A stretch of 19,094 bases of DNA from SIG350 sp964520895 (GCA_964520895.1 CAZFOR010000021.1:1-19094); one strand, 5' to 3'; positions 7,011 through 15,890 are shown, numbered from the stretch's first letter. A program made the numbers and translations. The notes: generated by a model from the letters alone, not told the origin.

Positions 7011-8663
7011 TTAACCGATTAAGTCTTTAGCATGTTTAATAACATTGTCTGTTATATTGTTTCCATTTAATATTCTACAAATCTCATTTACTTTTTCTTC
7101 ATAATTTAGGATTTTAACTTTTGTTTTTGTTTTTTCATTTTCAAAGATTTTCTCAACAAAAACATTATTATTTCCAATTGCTGCAATATTTGCATTATGT
7201 GTTACTATTATAACCTGATGATTATTTCCTATTAGTTTAAACTTTTCTCCTAATGAAATAATTGCTTGTCCGCTAAGTCCTGTATCAATTTCATCAAATA
7301 CAATTGTTGGTATTTTGTATGAATCAATAAAAACTGTTTTAAGTGCTAATGTAATTCTTGATAATTCTCCACCTGATGCAATTTTGTTTATCATTTGCAT
7401 TTTGCCACCTAAGTTTGTACATATCATAAAATTAACTTTATTTAACCCATTTTCGTTGAAACTATATTTTTTATCATTTTCATATTCAAATACATTATCA
7501 TTAAAAAGCACTTGAATTTCAAATTTAGCTTTTGGCATTTCTAATGAAACTAATTCATTATTAATCATATTTTGAACTTTTTTTGCATTTTCTATTCGTA
7601 TATTATGCATTTTCAAACATAAATAGAAAAGTTTTTCATTATTTTCATTAAATTCAATATTTAATTTTTTGACTATTTCATCTAAATTATGCATTTGATT
7701 AATTTCAATTTGGATTTTTTCAAAATACTGTAATACTTCTTCTATATTATTTCCATATTTTCTTTTTAATTTAAAAATATTATCTAATCTATCTACTACT
7801 TGCTCAAGTTCATCTTCACTTAATTCATTTTTACTTATATCATCATATATTTGCATTTTTATATCTTCTAATTCATAATACATATTTTGTATATTATCAT
7901 ACATTTTTTCATATTTATTATCATATTTAGATATATTAGATAATTTGTTTAATAAAATGTCTATATTTCCTAAAAGCAAATTATCTATTACTTCATATCC
8001 TTCATTTAAATTACTATGTATTTTTTCTGAATTTTGTAAAACAGTTTTTCTTTCTATCAATTTTTCTTCTTCATCTAATTTTAAATTTGCATTTTCTATT
8101 TCATTAAATTGATATTCAAGTAATTCTAACTTTCTTTGTCTTTCAATTGGATCTGCACATAGATTTTTCATTTGATTTATTACTTCTTTTTGTTTGTTTA
8201 ATAATTCCAAATATTCGACTTTTACATTATTTAATTCTTTTCCAATATAGCTATCTAATAACTCTAAATGCATATTAGGATTTAATAGCATATTATTATC
8301 ATGTTGCTGATGAATATCTACTAATAAATCACCTATACTTTTTAGATATGTAAGTGTTGCCATTTGCCCATTTACTTTACAAATATTTTTTCCATTTGCA
8401 TAAAATTGTCTAGATAATATTATCATACCATCTTGACTTATATCTGGTATGTCACATAAAAAGCATACTTCAATAAAAGCAAAGTCCTCACCAGTTCTAA
8501 TAATATCTTTGCTAATTCTATTTCCAGTAACTAGACTTATACTTTCTAATATAAGTGTTTTTCCACTACCAGTTTCACCTGTTATAATATTTAGTTTATC
8601 TTGAAAATCTATTTCTACATCTTCAATTATCCCTATGTTTTGTATATGCAATTTTGAAATCAT
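7011..8663 (-). CDS. recN: DNA repair protein RecN
   Basis: An SMC-like ATPase that gathers at DNA double-strand breaks and promotes end tethering and RecA-dependent recombination. The N-terminal head has Walker A GETGSGKT at 29-36. The C-terminal head has the ABC-type signature SGGELSR at 430-436, Walker B VFDEID at 455-460, and a His switch in VTHN near 487-490. Between them lies a long helical, coiled-coil-rich arm (~150-370). At 550 residues it is full length. A GGTGAGGTAAG site precedes the ATG. It is the last gene of the long minus-strand unit, 21 nt after the small membrane protein gene. argR, which sits between tlyA and recN in Bacillus, is missing and that small gene takes its place. 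Confidence 0.96.
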   Translation of the reverse strand: MISKLHIQNIGIIEDVEIDFQDKLNIITGETGSGKTLILESISLVTGNRISKDIIRTGEDFAFIEVCFLCDIPDISQDGMIILSRQFYANGKNICKVNGQMATLTYLKSIGDLLVDIHQQHDNNMLLNPNMHLELLDSYIGKELNNVKVEYLELLNKQKEVINQMKNLCADPIERQRKLELLEYQFNEIENANLKLDEEEKLIERKTVLQNSEKIHSNLNEGYEVIDNLLLGNIDILLNKLSNISKYDNKYEKMYDNIQNMYYELEDIKMQIYDDISKNELSEDELEQVVDRLDNIFKLKRKYGNNIEEVLQYFEKIQIEINQMHNLDEIVKKLNIEFNENNEKLFYLCLKMHNIRIENAKKVQNMINNELVSLEMPKAKFEIQVLFNDNVFEYENDKKYSFNENGLNKVNFMICTNLGGKMQMINKIASGGELSRITLALKTVFIDSYKIPTIVFDEIDTGLSGQAIISLGEKFKLIGNNHQVIIVTHNANIAAIGNNNVFVEKIFENEKTKTKVKILNYEEKVNEICRILNGNNITDNVIKHAKDLIG

Positions 8664-8684
8664 CTTACCTCACCTTAAATTTAT

Positions 8685-9230
8685 TTATTCATGCCAAGCA
8701 TATATTCTTATTTCTTTAATCATACCATTTGCAGAATTACTACCATTTTCTACTCTTTCATATATTAGCTTAACATCATATCGTGGTACACATTTATATT
8801 GATTATATATATATTCCTTATTTAATATCCATGTTTGGTAATTTGTCAAATCGTCTTGTATATTATCATCATTATATTTATAATCTCTTATTGTAACCTC
8901 TTGTATATTAGCTGTATTAAATGTCCCATTAGCTGCTGCTGAATTATAGTATCCGTATCCAAAATTAACTCTAAATGCCTTATCTCCTACTTTCTGATTA
9001 TTCGAAACAATTAATGAAACCATTTCTTTTACTTTATCATAATATACTCCTACTCCTTCATATTGTTCAAATTGTTTGTTATGCATTTGTATAGCCATAT
9101 TGTCTATTTGTCCTTCTGCATTATCTGTTACTCCTCTTGCTGTTCCAAAAATCCCCATTCCTACTGCTATTAATGCTATTACTAACAATACTGCTCCTGC
9201 TATGAGCAGTGCTTTGCTTGCGTTTTCCAT
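8685..9230 (-). CDS. Small protein with one N-terminal membrane helix, unknown function (intact paralogue of 11117-11616)
   Basis: The protein has 181 residues. A short polar start (MENASK) is followed by one long hydrophobic helix (~7-29, ALLIAGAVLLVIALIAVGMG), then a soluble part with a short polar helix (GQIDNMAIQMHNKQFEQYEG, ~40-59) and a Tyr/Asn-rich beta-type C-terminus ending RIYAWHE. The layout recalls pilin-like or signal-anchored surface proteins, but there is no typical Gly-Phe/Glu prepilin site, so the family is not named. The intergenic gaps are 18 nt after tlyA and 21 nt before recN, with a very strong AAAGGAGGGG site, so it should be co-transcribed with repair genes. A second copy sits between disA and sua5. 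The role is unknown. Confidence 0.8.
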   Translation of the reverse strand: MENASKALLIAGAVLLVIALIAVGMGIFGTARGVTDNAEGQIDNMAIQMHNKQFEQYEGVGVYYDKVKEMVSLIVSNNQKVGDKAFRVNFGYGYYNSAAANGTFNTANIQEVTIRDYKYNDDNIQDDLTNYQTWILNKEYIYNQYKCVPRYDVKLIYERVENGSNSANGMIKEIRIYAWHE

Positions 9231-9248
9231 TTCATACCCCTCCTTTTA

Positions 9249-10049
9249 TCAATCAATAAAATGTGCATTTTCCACAACATCATTAACGTTATAATTTATA
9301 CTTACATCTTCATTTTCACTTTTTTTCAAATATAGTAAAAACTCTATATTACCTTCTGGTCCTTTTATTGGAGAAAAATCTAATCCAATTATACTAAATC
9401 CTATTTCTTTACTAAATTCTATAATTTTATTAATTACTTTAATATGTATTTGCTTATCTCGTACTACACCTTTTTTTCCTACTTCCTGTCTTCCTGCTTC
9501 AAATTGTGGCTTTATTAAACAAACGCCCTCTCCATTTTCTTTTAATATACTATATGCAGTAGGTAATATCTTTTCTAAAGAAATAAATGATACATCTGTA
9601 CAAAAGAAATCAACATACTGTCCTATATCATCAAATTTTACATATCTAAAATTTGTTCTTTCCATACATTTAACTCTTTCATCTTGCCTTAACTTCCACG
9701 CTAATTGTCCATAACCTACATCTATTGCATAAACATATTTAGCATCATTTTGAAGCAAACAATCTGTAAAGCCACCTGTAGATGCTCCTATATCCATACA
9801 TACTAAATCTTTTACATTAATATCAAATACCTTTATTGCCTTATCTAACTTAAGTCCGCCTCTACTTACAAAAGGTAATTTTTCACCTCTTATAATTATA
9901 TTAGAACTATCTTCTACCATTTGTCCTGGTTTATCAACTCTAACTTCATTAATATATACTATTCCCTCTAATATACTTATTTTTGCCTTTTCTCTACTAT
10001 CAAAAAATCCCTTTTCAAATAAAAGAGTATCTATTCTTACTTTCGCCAT
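9249..10049 (-). CDS. tlyA: TlyA-type rRNA 2'-O-methyltransferase (hemolysin A family)
   Basis: An S4 domain joined to an FtsJ/RrmJ-like methyltransferase. Known TlyA enzymes methylate ribose 2'-OH in 16S/23S rRNA. The S4 part covers ~1-60 (RIDTLLFEKGFFDSREKAK). After it come FVSRGGLKL, the SAM motif DIGASTGGFTD at 86-96, an acidic TDVSF motif and LIKPQFEAG, giving the Lys/Asp/Lys/Glu pattern of 2'-O-methyltransferases. The start is the ATG at 10049 behind GAGAGGAT (266 residues); a TTG 15 nt upstream has no room for a site. Stop is TGA directly followed by TAA. It sits 26 nt after sua5. The order tlyA to recN to spoIVB is conserved in Firmicutes. The haemolysin name is historical. Confidence 0.93.
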   Translation of the reverse strand: MAKVRIDTLLFEKGFFDSREKAKISILEGIVYINEVRVDKPGQMVEDSSNIIIRGEKLPFVSRGGLKLDKAIKVFDINVKDLVCMDIGASTGGFTDCLLQNDAKYVYAIDVGYGQLAWKLRQDERVKCMERTNFRYVKFDDIGQYVDFFCTDVSFISLEKILPTAYSILKENGEGVCLIKPQFEAGRQEVGKKGVVRDKQIHIKVINKIIEFSKEIGFSIIGLDFSPIKGPEGNIEFLLYLKKSENEDVSINYNVNDVVENAHFID

Positions 10050-10075
10050 ATTATCCTCTCTCAATCCTTTATATA

Positions 10076-11104
10076 TTAAATAATATTATATTCACATGCT
10101 CTAATTAATCTGTTAAAAATAGCAATACCTAATCCTGTTTTTTCAACACTTTCTATATAAACTATATCTGGATTTATTTTATCTAGATTTCTAAGTAAAT
10201 GATAAATGTTTTTGCTTATTTCCTCATCATCTTTACCCATACAAATATATCTTACATCATTTATTTTTATATCCGGCTCATTGTATTTATATAGAACTAC
10301 AATCTTTGCTTCATTATTTTCTTCTACGCCATGACCAATCTCATCTAATATTTTTTTTCTTATTTCATTATCATTTTCACCTAATACTAATTCACACCTA
10401 CAATTAGGTGCATAATGCTTATATTTCATTCCTGGTGATTCAACTTTTTGTATTTCTTCAAATTTTTCTTTTAATATATTAGGACTTATTTTAACTTTAC
10501 CATAATTACTTAAGTCTCTTTCTGTAATATATCCAGGTCTTAGTATTATTATCTGATTATTTTCCACCTTTATAACTGTAGATTCTAATCCTATTTTTGA
10601 ATCTCCTCCGTCAATCATTATAATATCTTCATTAATAAACTCATTTTTTATATCTTCAATACATGTTCCACTTGGTTTTCCAGATATATTTGCACTAGGT
10701 GCAGCTATTGGAAGCTCACTTTGCTTAATTAATTTATTTGCAATTTCATTACTTGGCATTCTAATTCCAACTGTATCTAAGCCACAAGTAACAATATCTG
10801 GTATTAAATTAGTTTTTGGAAATATAATTGTAAGTGGTCCAGGCCAAAATTCATTAATAAGATTTTGCTCTATTTCTCCAACTTCTTCAACTAAATCATT
10901 TAACATATTTAAATCTGATATATGAACAATTAATGGATTATCTTGCTTTCTTCCTTTCATTTTAAAAATACTAGAAACCGCTTCTTCATCAAAAACATTA
11001 GCACCTATTCCATAAACTGTCTCTGTAGGAAATATAACTAATTTTCCATTTTTTATATATTCAATTGCTTCATTTATATCATTTTTACCATTTAAAACTT
11101 TCAT
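10076..11104 (-). CDS. sua5: L-threonylcarbamoyladenylate synthase (Sua5/YwlC)
   Basis: Makes threonylcarbamoyl-AMP from threonine, bicarbonate and ATP, the first step of the t6A37 modification of tRNAs reading ANN codons. The YrdC domain covers ~1-195 with FPTETVYGIGAN, FKMKGRKQDNPL, FWPGPLTI, VGIRMPSN and PIAAPSANISGKPSGT. A linker with SPGMKYKHYAP leads into the C-terminal Sua5 domain, so this is the long Sua5 form (342 residues) rather than the short TsaC form. The start chosen is the ATG at 11104, with TGAGGAAAATT before it; another ATG 12 nt upstream lies inside that site. The upstream small membrane protein gene ends 12 nt before it, so the genes are co-transcribed. Confidence 0.95.
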   Translation of the reverse strand: MKVLNGKNDINEAIEYIKNGKLVIFPTETVYGIGANVFDEEAVSSIFKMKGRKQDNPLIVHISDLNMLNDLVEEVGEIEQNLINEFWPGPLTIIFPKTNLIPDIVTCGLDTVGIRMPSNEIANKLIKQSELPIAAPSANISGKPSGTCIEDIKNEFINEDIIMIDGGDSKIGLESTVIKVENNQIIILRPGYITERDLSNYGKVKISPNILKEKFEEIQKVESPGMKYKHYAPNCRCELVLGENDNEIRKKILDEIGHGVEENNEAKIVVLYKYNEPDIKINDVRYICMGKDDEEISKNIYHLLRNLDKINPDIVYIESVEKTGLGIAIFNRLIRACEYNII

Positions 11105-11116
11105 AATTTTCCTCAT

Positions 11117-11616
11117 TTATTTTTCTTTTAATATAAAGCTTTTCATTATTCCATTATTATCATATTCAACCTTATTTTTATATTTTTTTGCATATGTTAC
11201 TGCAGATTGATTTACTGATAAATCCACTCAAGATTTATCATATGAATCATATTCATTTCCATCAACATTTCCTGAACTATGTATATACACATCTGATCCA
11301 TCTTTATTTGTTAATTCCAAAGTAACTTTAAATGTTTCCACCTTTACTGAAGAATTATTTGNNNNNNNNNNNNNNNNNNNNNNNNNNNNNNNNNNNNNNN
11401 NNNNNNNNNNNNNNNNNNNNNNNNNNNNNNNNNNNNNNNNNNNNNNNNNNNNNNNNNNNNNTTTGTTATGCATTTGAACAGACATATTGTCTATTTGTCC
11501 TTCTGCATTATCAACTACACCTCTTGCTGTTCCAAATATACCCATTGCTACTGCTATTAGTGCTATTACTAATAATACTCACCTGCTATTAGTAGTGCCT
11601 TACTTGAATTTTCCAT
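11117..11616 (-). pseudogene. Damaged second copy of the small membrane protein, interrupted by an assembly gap
   Basis: A GGAGG site (complement of 11626-11630) precedes an ATG at 11616 reading MENSSKALLIAG. One base is then missing near 11580 relative to the copy at 8685-9230, which gives an early stop. Restoring it yields AVLLVIALIAVAMGIFGTAR, DNAEGQIDNMSVQMHNK, closely matching the intact copy. The reading then enters the 100-N gap. Beyond the gap it continues (VKVETFKVTLELTNKDGSD) to an in-frame TGA at 11228-11230 where TGG would keep it open. Translation beyond runs on to a TAA at 11117 (NGIMKSFILKEK), a C-terminus that resembles the intact one. Both lesions could be real decay or sequencing/assembly errors beside a repeat-induced gap. 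Confidence 0.7.
11362..11461. other. Assembly gap (100 N)
   Basis: Exactly 100 N, a standard placeholder for a scaffold gap of unknown true length. It lies inside the duplicated small membrane protein gene, whose similarity to the copy 2.3 kb away may have caused the break. Confidence 0.99.
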
Positions 11617-11646
11617 ATAAAAAAACCTCCTTTAATATATTTCAAC

Positions 11647-12723
11647 TTATCTAATAAATAGATATTGTTCCTTCATTCTTCTTAAACTTTGGTTGATATT
11701 TTGTGCCCTTACTTCACCAATTCCATCAACATCATCTAATTGTTGAATGTTCGCATCTAATATACCATTTAAATTTTTAAACTTTTTAACTAGATTTTCT
11801 ATTATTATATTAGGCATTTTAGGTATTTTATTTAATATTCTATAACCTTTTGACTCAACAGCTACTTCTGATATATTATCAAACGATTCATATCCTAATA
11901 CTCTAGCAATATTTTTATATTCCATTAATTCTTCATATTTCAAATTCTTTAATGCTTGAACTATATCTTCAATTTTAGTTTTCTTATTATTAATACAATA
12001 ATCTTTTATAATCAACAATTTTTCATATTCAATATCTGCTAATATTTCTCTTAGCTGCATTTGAAGTAATCTTCCTTCTGTACCAAGTTCTGCAATACTA
12101 ATTTCAATTTCAGGTACCATTCTAAGCACCATCTCAGCTCTTTGAACTGCAACAACAACATTTTCTAGTATTACTATATCATCAAACTCATATTCATTTA
12201 ACATATGTAAATAATTATCATAAACCATTTTATATTTTTCTAATGTTTGCAAAGCTTGATTTGCTTTACTTAAAACATTGTTTGTATTTTGAAGTACATA
12301 TCGTATATTACCTTTATATAAAGTAATTACACCTCTTCTTTGTGAAATACTAATTACTAACTCACCAGTTTGTTTTGCTACCCTTTCTGCTGTTCTATGT
12401 CTACTACCAGTTTCAAAAGTTTGTATTGATGAATCAGGTAATAACTGAGTATTTGCTAAAATTATCTTTTTTGTATCACTACTTATTATAATAGCATTAT
12501 CCATTTTTGCAAGTTCATATATCTTAGCTGGTGAATACTCATCATTTATTCTAAACCCACCATCTGCTAGACTTAATACTTGTTCACTATCTGATAAAAC
12601 AATTAATCCACCTGTTCCTGCTTTTAGGATATTTTCTAGTCCATCTCTTATTTGAGTACCTGGTGCAATTTTTTTAATTATTTCATAAATACTTTCTTTT
12701 TCATTAATAATTTTTTCTTTCAT
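11647..12723 (-). CDS. disA: DisA, diadenylate cyclase and DNA integrity scanning protein
   Basis: Makes cyclic di-AMP from two ATP while scanning DNA; stalled branched DNA lowers synthesis, and in Bacillus this delays sporulation. The DAC domain spans ~1-145 (GGLIVLSDSEQ, LADGGFRIN, LLPDSSI). RHR at 108-110 and TAERVAKQTG follow. The linker is helical and the C-terminus carries helix-hairpin-helix DNA-binding motifs (LDDVDGIGEVRAQNI near 326-340). The length of 358 residues is standard. The normally invariant Asp-Gly-Ala active-site triplet is Asp75-Asn76-Ala77 (GAT AAT GCT), and Thr107 of GTRHR is Ser, so catalysis may be altered. Its ATG shares a base with the radA stop, so translation is coupled; radA-disA is a conserved pair in Firmicutes. 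Confidence 0.95.
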   Translation of the reverse strand: MKEKIINEKESIYEIIKKIAPGTQIRDGLENILKAGTGGLIVLSDSEQVLSLADGGFRINDEYSPAKIYELAKMDNAIIISSDTKKIILANTQLLPDSSIQTFETGSRHRTAERVAKQTGELVISISQRRGVITLYKGNIRYVLQNTNNVLSKANQALQTLEKYKMVYDNYLHMLNEYEFDDIVILENVVVAVQRAEMVLRMVPEIEISIAELGTEGRLLQMQLREILADIEYEKLLIIKDYCINNKKTKIEDIVQALKNLKYEELMEYKNIARVLGYESFDNISEVAVESKGYRILNKIPKMPNIIIENLVKKFKNLNGILDANIQQLDDVDGIGEVRAQNINQSLRRMKEQYLFIR

Positions 12724-14078
12724 TAAAACACTTCCTTAATAGCATCATTAACATTTTTGACACCAACAATATCTATTTCAAATTTACCTGATATCTTTTG
12801 TTTATTTGAAAATGGTATTATACATTTTTTAAATCCCATTTTTTGAGCTTCTTTTATTCTATCTTCTATCATATTTACGTTTCTAATCTCACCTGTTAAT
12901 CCTACTTCCCCCATTACAATTACATCTTTTTGAATAGGTACATTTTTAAATGATGAAATAACTGATAAAATAATTCCTAAATCAATTGCAGGCTCGTTAA
13001 TCCTTATCCCACCCACAATATTCAAATATGCATCATAATTACCTAAAAACATACCTGATGTTTTTTCAATAACAGCCATTAATAAATTAAGTCTGTTATA
13101 GTCTATACCATTTGCAGTTCTTCGTGGCATTCCATAAATAGTTTTAGTAACTAATGCTTGCATTTCAATTAAAATAGGTCTTGTTCCCTCTAATGCACCA
13201 ACAATTACAGAACCTAAGGGATTACCTTCTCTTTCTGAAATAAGGAGTGATGATGGATTTAAAACCTCTGCTAATCCTTTATCCCTCATTTCAAAAACAC
13301 CTATTTCATTTGTAGGACCAAACCTATTTTTCACACCTCTAAGTATCCTATATGATAAATATCTATCACCTTCTAAATATAGTACAGTATCTACCATATG
13401 TTCTAATACTCTTGGTCCAGCTATTGCACCTTCTTTTGTAACATGTCCAATTATTATTGTAGAAATATCTCTTTTTTTACATATTTGCATTACCTTTGCT
13501 GTACACTCTCTTACTTGACTAACACTACCAGGTGCAGAAGAAATATCATCACTATACATTGTTTGTATTGAATCTATTATTACTAAACTAGGATTAACAT
13601 TTTCTATTGTTTCATCAATTAACTCAATAGATGTCTCACCTAAGAATAATATGTTTTCATTTTTTATTCCTAATCTATTTGCTCGAAGTTTTATTTGTGT
13701 ACCTGATTCCTCACCAGATATATATAATATACTTTCTTTTAATTGTATTTTATCACATAATTGAAGTATTAAAGTAGACTTACCAATACCAGGATCTCCT
13801 CCAAGTAATACAAGTGAACCTTTAACTAACCCTCCACCAAGTACTCTATCTAATTCATCAAAACCTGTTTTAAATCTATTACCATCTTCTGTTACAACAT
13901 CTTGTAATTTAACTGGCTTAGAATCTTTATTACTTTTTCTTGTATCATTATTTTTAGTTTTTATAATCTTCTCTTCAAAAAAACTATTCCAAGTATTACA
14001 ACTAGGACATTTTCCAAGCCATTTAGAAGATTCATATCCACATTCATTACATACAAAAACACTACTATTTTTTGCCAT
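12723..14078 (-). CDS. radA: DNA repair protein RadA (Sms)
   Basis: A RecA-like hexameric helicase that helps branch migration and processing of recombination intermediates; in Bacillus it interacts with DisA. A four-Cys zinc finger at Cys10, Cys13, Cys24 and Cys27, Walker A GGDPGIGKST at 93-102, Walker B VIIDS at ~166-170, the RadA-specific KNRFG at 250-254 and a Lon-like C-terminal domain with GEVGLTGEIRNV are all present. At 451 residues it is full length. The start follows ATCGGAGGAGATAT, an excellent site. The 5' end overlaps the GH15-like gene by 14 bp and the 3' end overlaps disA by one base. clpC, the usual Firmicutes neighbour upstream of radA, is replaced here by a glycosidase gene. 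Confidence 0.96.
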   Translation of the reverse strand: MAKNSSVFVCNECGYESSKWLGKCPSCNTWNSFFEEKIIKTKNNDTRKSNKDSKPVKLQDVVTEDGNRFKTGFDELDRVLGGGLVKGSLVLLGGDPGIGKSTLILQLCDKIQLKESILYISGEESGTQIKLRANRLGIKNENILFLGETSIELIDETIENVNPSLVIIDSIQTMYSDDISSAPGSVSQVRECTAKVMQICKKRDISTIIIGHVTKEGAIAGPRVLEHMVDTVLYLEGDRYLSYRILRGVKNRFGPTNEIGVFEMRDKGLAEVLNPSSLLISEREGNPLGSVIVGALEGTRPILIEMQALVTKTIYGMPRRTANGIDYNRLNLLMAVIEKTSGMFLGNYDAYLNIVGGIRINEPAIDLGIILSVISSFKNVPIQKDVIVMGEVGLTGEIRNVNMIEDRIKEAQKMGFKKCIIPFSNKQKISGKFEIDIVGVKNVNDAIKEVF

Positions 14079-15873
14079 ATATCTCCTCCGATAAAATTAT
14101 ATACATTGCATGTGACCAACCAAGTGCATTTACCCATAAAGGCTTACCATCTACTCTTGATATCTGCTCTGCTAAAAAATAGTTTTCACTACAATGATTA
14201 GTTACCCAATCAAAGTACTCTTTTGCCTTTATATAATCTGTATCTATCTTGTTTTTTTTGTAACTCTTTATATAATACATACTAACCCAAAGTGTAGCTA
14301 TAACCCATGGATTTGTATCCATATAATGGTCAAATTCAAATCTATATATACCACCAATTGGTGATGTTAAATACTCTTCTATTTTATTTACTGTTTTTAC
14401 TATTTTCTCATCATTTACATCAAATATCTCAAATGGCCAAACTAATGATAATGTACTTACATCTACCATATCCCTATTATCACTTATTTTAAAGTATCCT
14501 TTTTGCTCATTCCAAAAAACATCTAAAATATTGTTATATATTTTATCCATTTTAATTTTAATTAAAGTAACAAGTTTAGCATTTTGTATATTTTCTACAT
14601 ATAGTTTAAATGCATAATATATACTTGCAAGTGTATATATATGCTTACCTTCGTTCATTTCCCATAAGTCATAACATGTTATATGTAAATTAGTGTCTGT
14701 ATCTAATACTCTAAGTAAATATTCTATTGCTTTATCAATACTTGGTTGTAATCTTTCTATAAACTCATTATCTTTATTTAAAATATATTGTTTTATCATA
14801 CCAATTACAACAGATGATGTTTCATCTAATTGTAGTCCCCAAATAGGTGCTAAATTTCCATCTGTATAATATCTTTGCTCCCACATTCCATTTTCATTTT
14901 GCGTAATTTGGCAAAACTTATTATAGAAGAATTCTGATATATTTGGTAATCCACATTTATTTAGACCTTCTGTTATATATACACTATCACGTGGCCAACA
15001 ATATGAATATCTACCACATTTAGTAAACCCTTCATCTACTTCGCATGACGCTATCATACCACCTGTTTTATCATTAGTATATAGTAATAATGTTAAAACA
15101 GATCTTATATATATTTGTTTTTCTTTTTCATTTTGAAAATTAATAACATTAATTTTGTTTATTATATTTTCCCAATATTTTTTTGTATCATCATATATTA
15201 ACTTTTCATCAATTTGTCTTATTGTTTTTATAATATTTTTTGTTAAAAACATATTATCTCTAAAAAACATATATATGTTAAGTTCCATATTATTAAACAT
15301 GTATGTAATTACACTATCATTAGACATTCCTACATAATCTTTTTGATTAAATTGCAATGTATCAAAAACTTGTTTTGAACCATTTATTTGATAATTGCAT
15401 ATTTTACTATCTGAAAATGTTGTAAAATATGAATCTTTTGAATATTGAATTAATGCATCTAATTCTTCATTATACCAACTACTAATATAGTCATTTGATG
15501 TTGTAATTAGTTTACTATATATAAGTAGCTTTATATTTTCTACATTGTATGTTGTTTTGTCTATTTTATAGTTTCTTACCATTATATTATTATTAATATC
15601 AACATAATCTTTTTGTAATATTGATATATCATTGTTATATATTCTTGTATTTAATATATTTGTATTTTCTTCATAAAATTGCTCATGATTAAAAGTATTT
15701 TCATCATTTAATAAAAATACTTTTGAATCTAATATTAAAGCAACATTATGCTCATCTATGTGTTGTTTATAGTCAATATTAGGAGCAAAAAAACGCAAAA
15801 TGTCACCGTTTTTATTTAAACTAACTAATATATTAGAATTTCCAATTATTGCATTATTGAAATATTTAGACAT
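14065..15873 (-). CDS. Glycoside hydrolase family 15-like (glucoamylase-type) enzyme
   Basis: Two parts: an N-terminal beta-rich domain (~1-235) and an (alpha/alpha)6 catalytic domain (~245-602). Family marks are YCWPRDSVYI at 291-300, GLQLDETSSV at 346-355, DLWE at 402-405 with Glu405 the likely acid, and LAEQISRVDGKPLW before LGWSHA, with Glu569 the likely base. GH15 enzymes release glucose from alpha-glucans, isomalto-dextrans or trehalose. No signal peptide is seen, so it probably acts in the cytoplasm, perhaps on storage glucan; substrate choice is inference. Start ATG at 15873 follows GGGGTGAA. Its 3' end overlaps radA by 14 bp, covering part of the radA start, so it heads the repair operon. 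Confidence 0.85.
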   Translation of the reverse strand: MSKYFNNAIIGNSNILVSLNKNGDILRFFAPNIDYKQHIDEHNVALILDSKVFLLNDENTFNHEQFYEENTNILNTRIYNNDISILQKDYVDINNNIMVRNYKIDKTTYNVENIKLLIYSKLITTSNDYISSWYNEELDALIQYSKDSYFTTFSDSKICNYQINGSKQVFDTLQFNQKDYVGMSNDSVITYMFNNMELNIYMFFRDNMFLTKNIIKTIRQIDEKLIYDDTKKYWENIINKINVINFQNEKEKQIYIRSVLTLLLYTNDKTGGMIASCEVDEGFTKCGRYSYCWPRDSVYITEGLNKCGLPNISEFFYNKFCQITQNENGMWEQRYYTDGNLAPIWGLQLDETSSVVIGMIKQYILNKDNEFIERLQPSIDKAIEYLLRVLDTDTNLHITCYDLWEMNEGKHIYTLASIYYAFKLYVENIQNAKLVTLIKIKMDKIYNNILDVFWNEQKGYFKISDNRDMVDVSTLSLVWPFEIFDVNDEKIVKTVNKIEEYLTSPIGGIYRFEFDHYMDTNPWVIATLWVSMYYIKSYKKNKIDTDYIKAKEYFDWVTNHCSENYFLAEQISRVDGKPLWVNALGWSHAMYIILSEEIYGKK

Positions 15874-15890
15874 TTACTTCACCCCATATT

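Noticed and set aside
11228..11230. TGA read as tryptophan (alternative genetic code)
   Set aside because: The in-frame TGA in the damaged copy, and the TGA-TAA end of tlyA, raised this. But all Trp positions checked in intact genes use TGG and no intact gene needs TGA as sense, so a mutation or sequencing error is simpler.
11362..11461. True 100-bp spacing inside the small membrane protein gene
   Set aside because: Exactly 100 N is a conventional scaffold placeholder, so gene length across it cannot be inferred.
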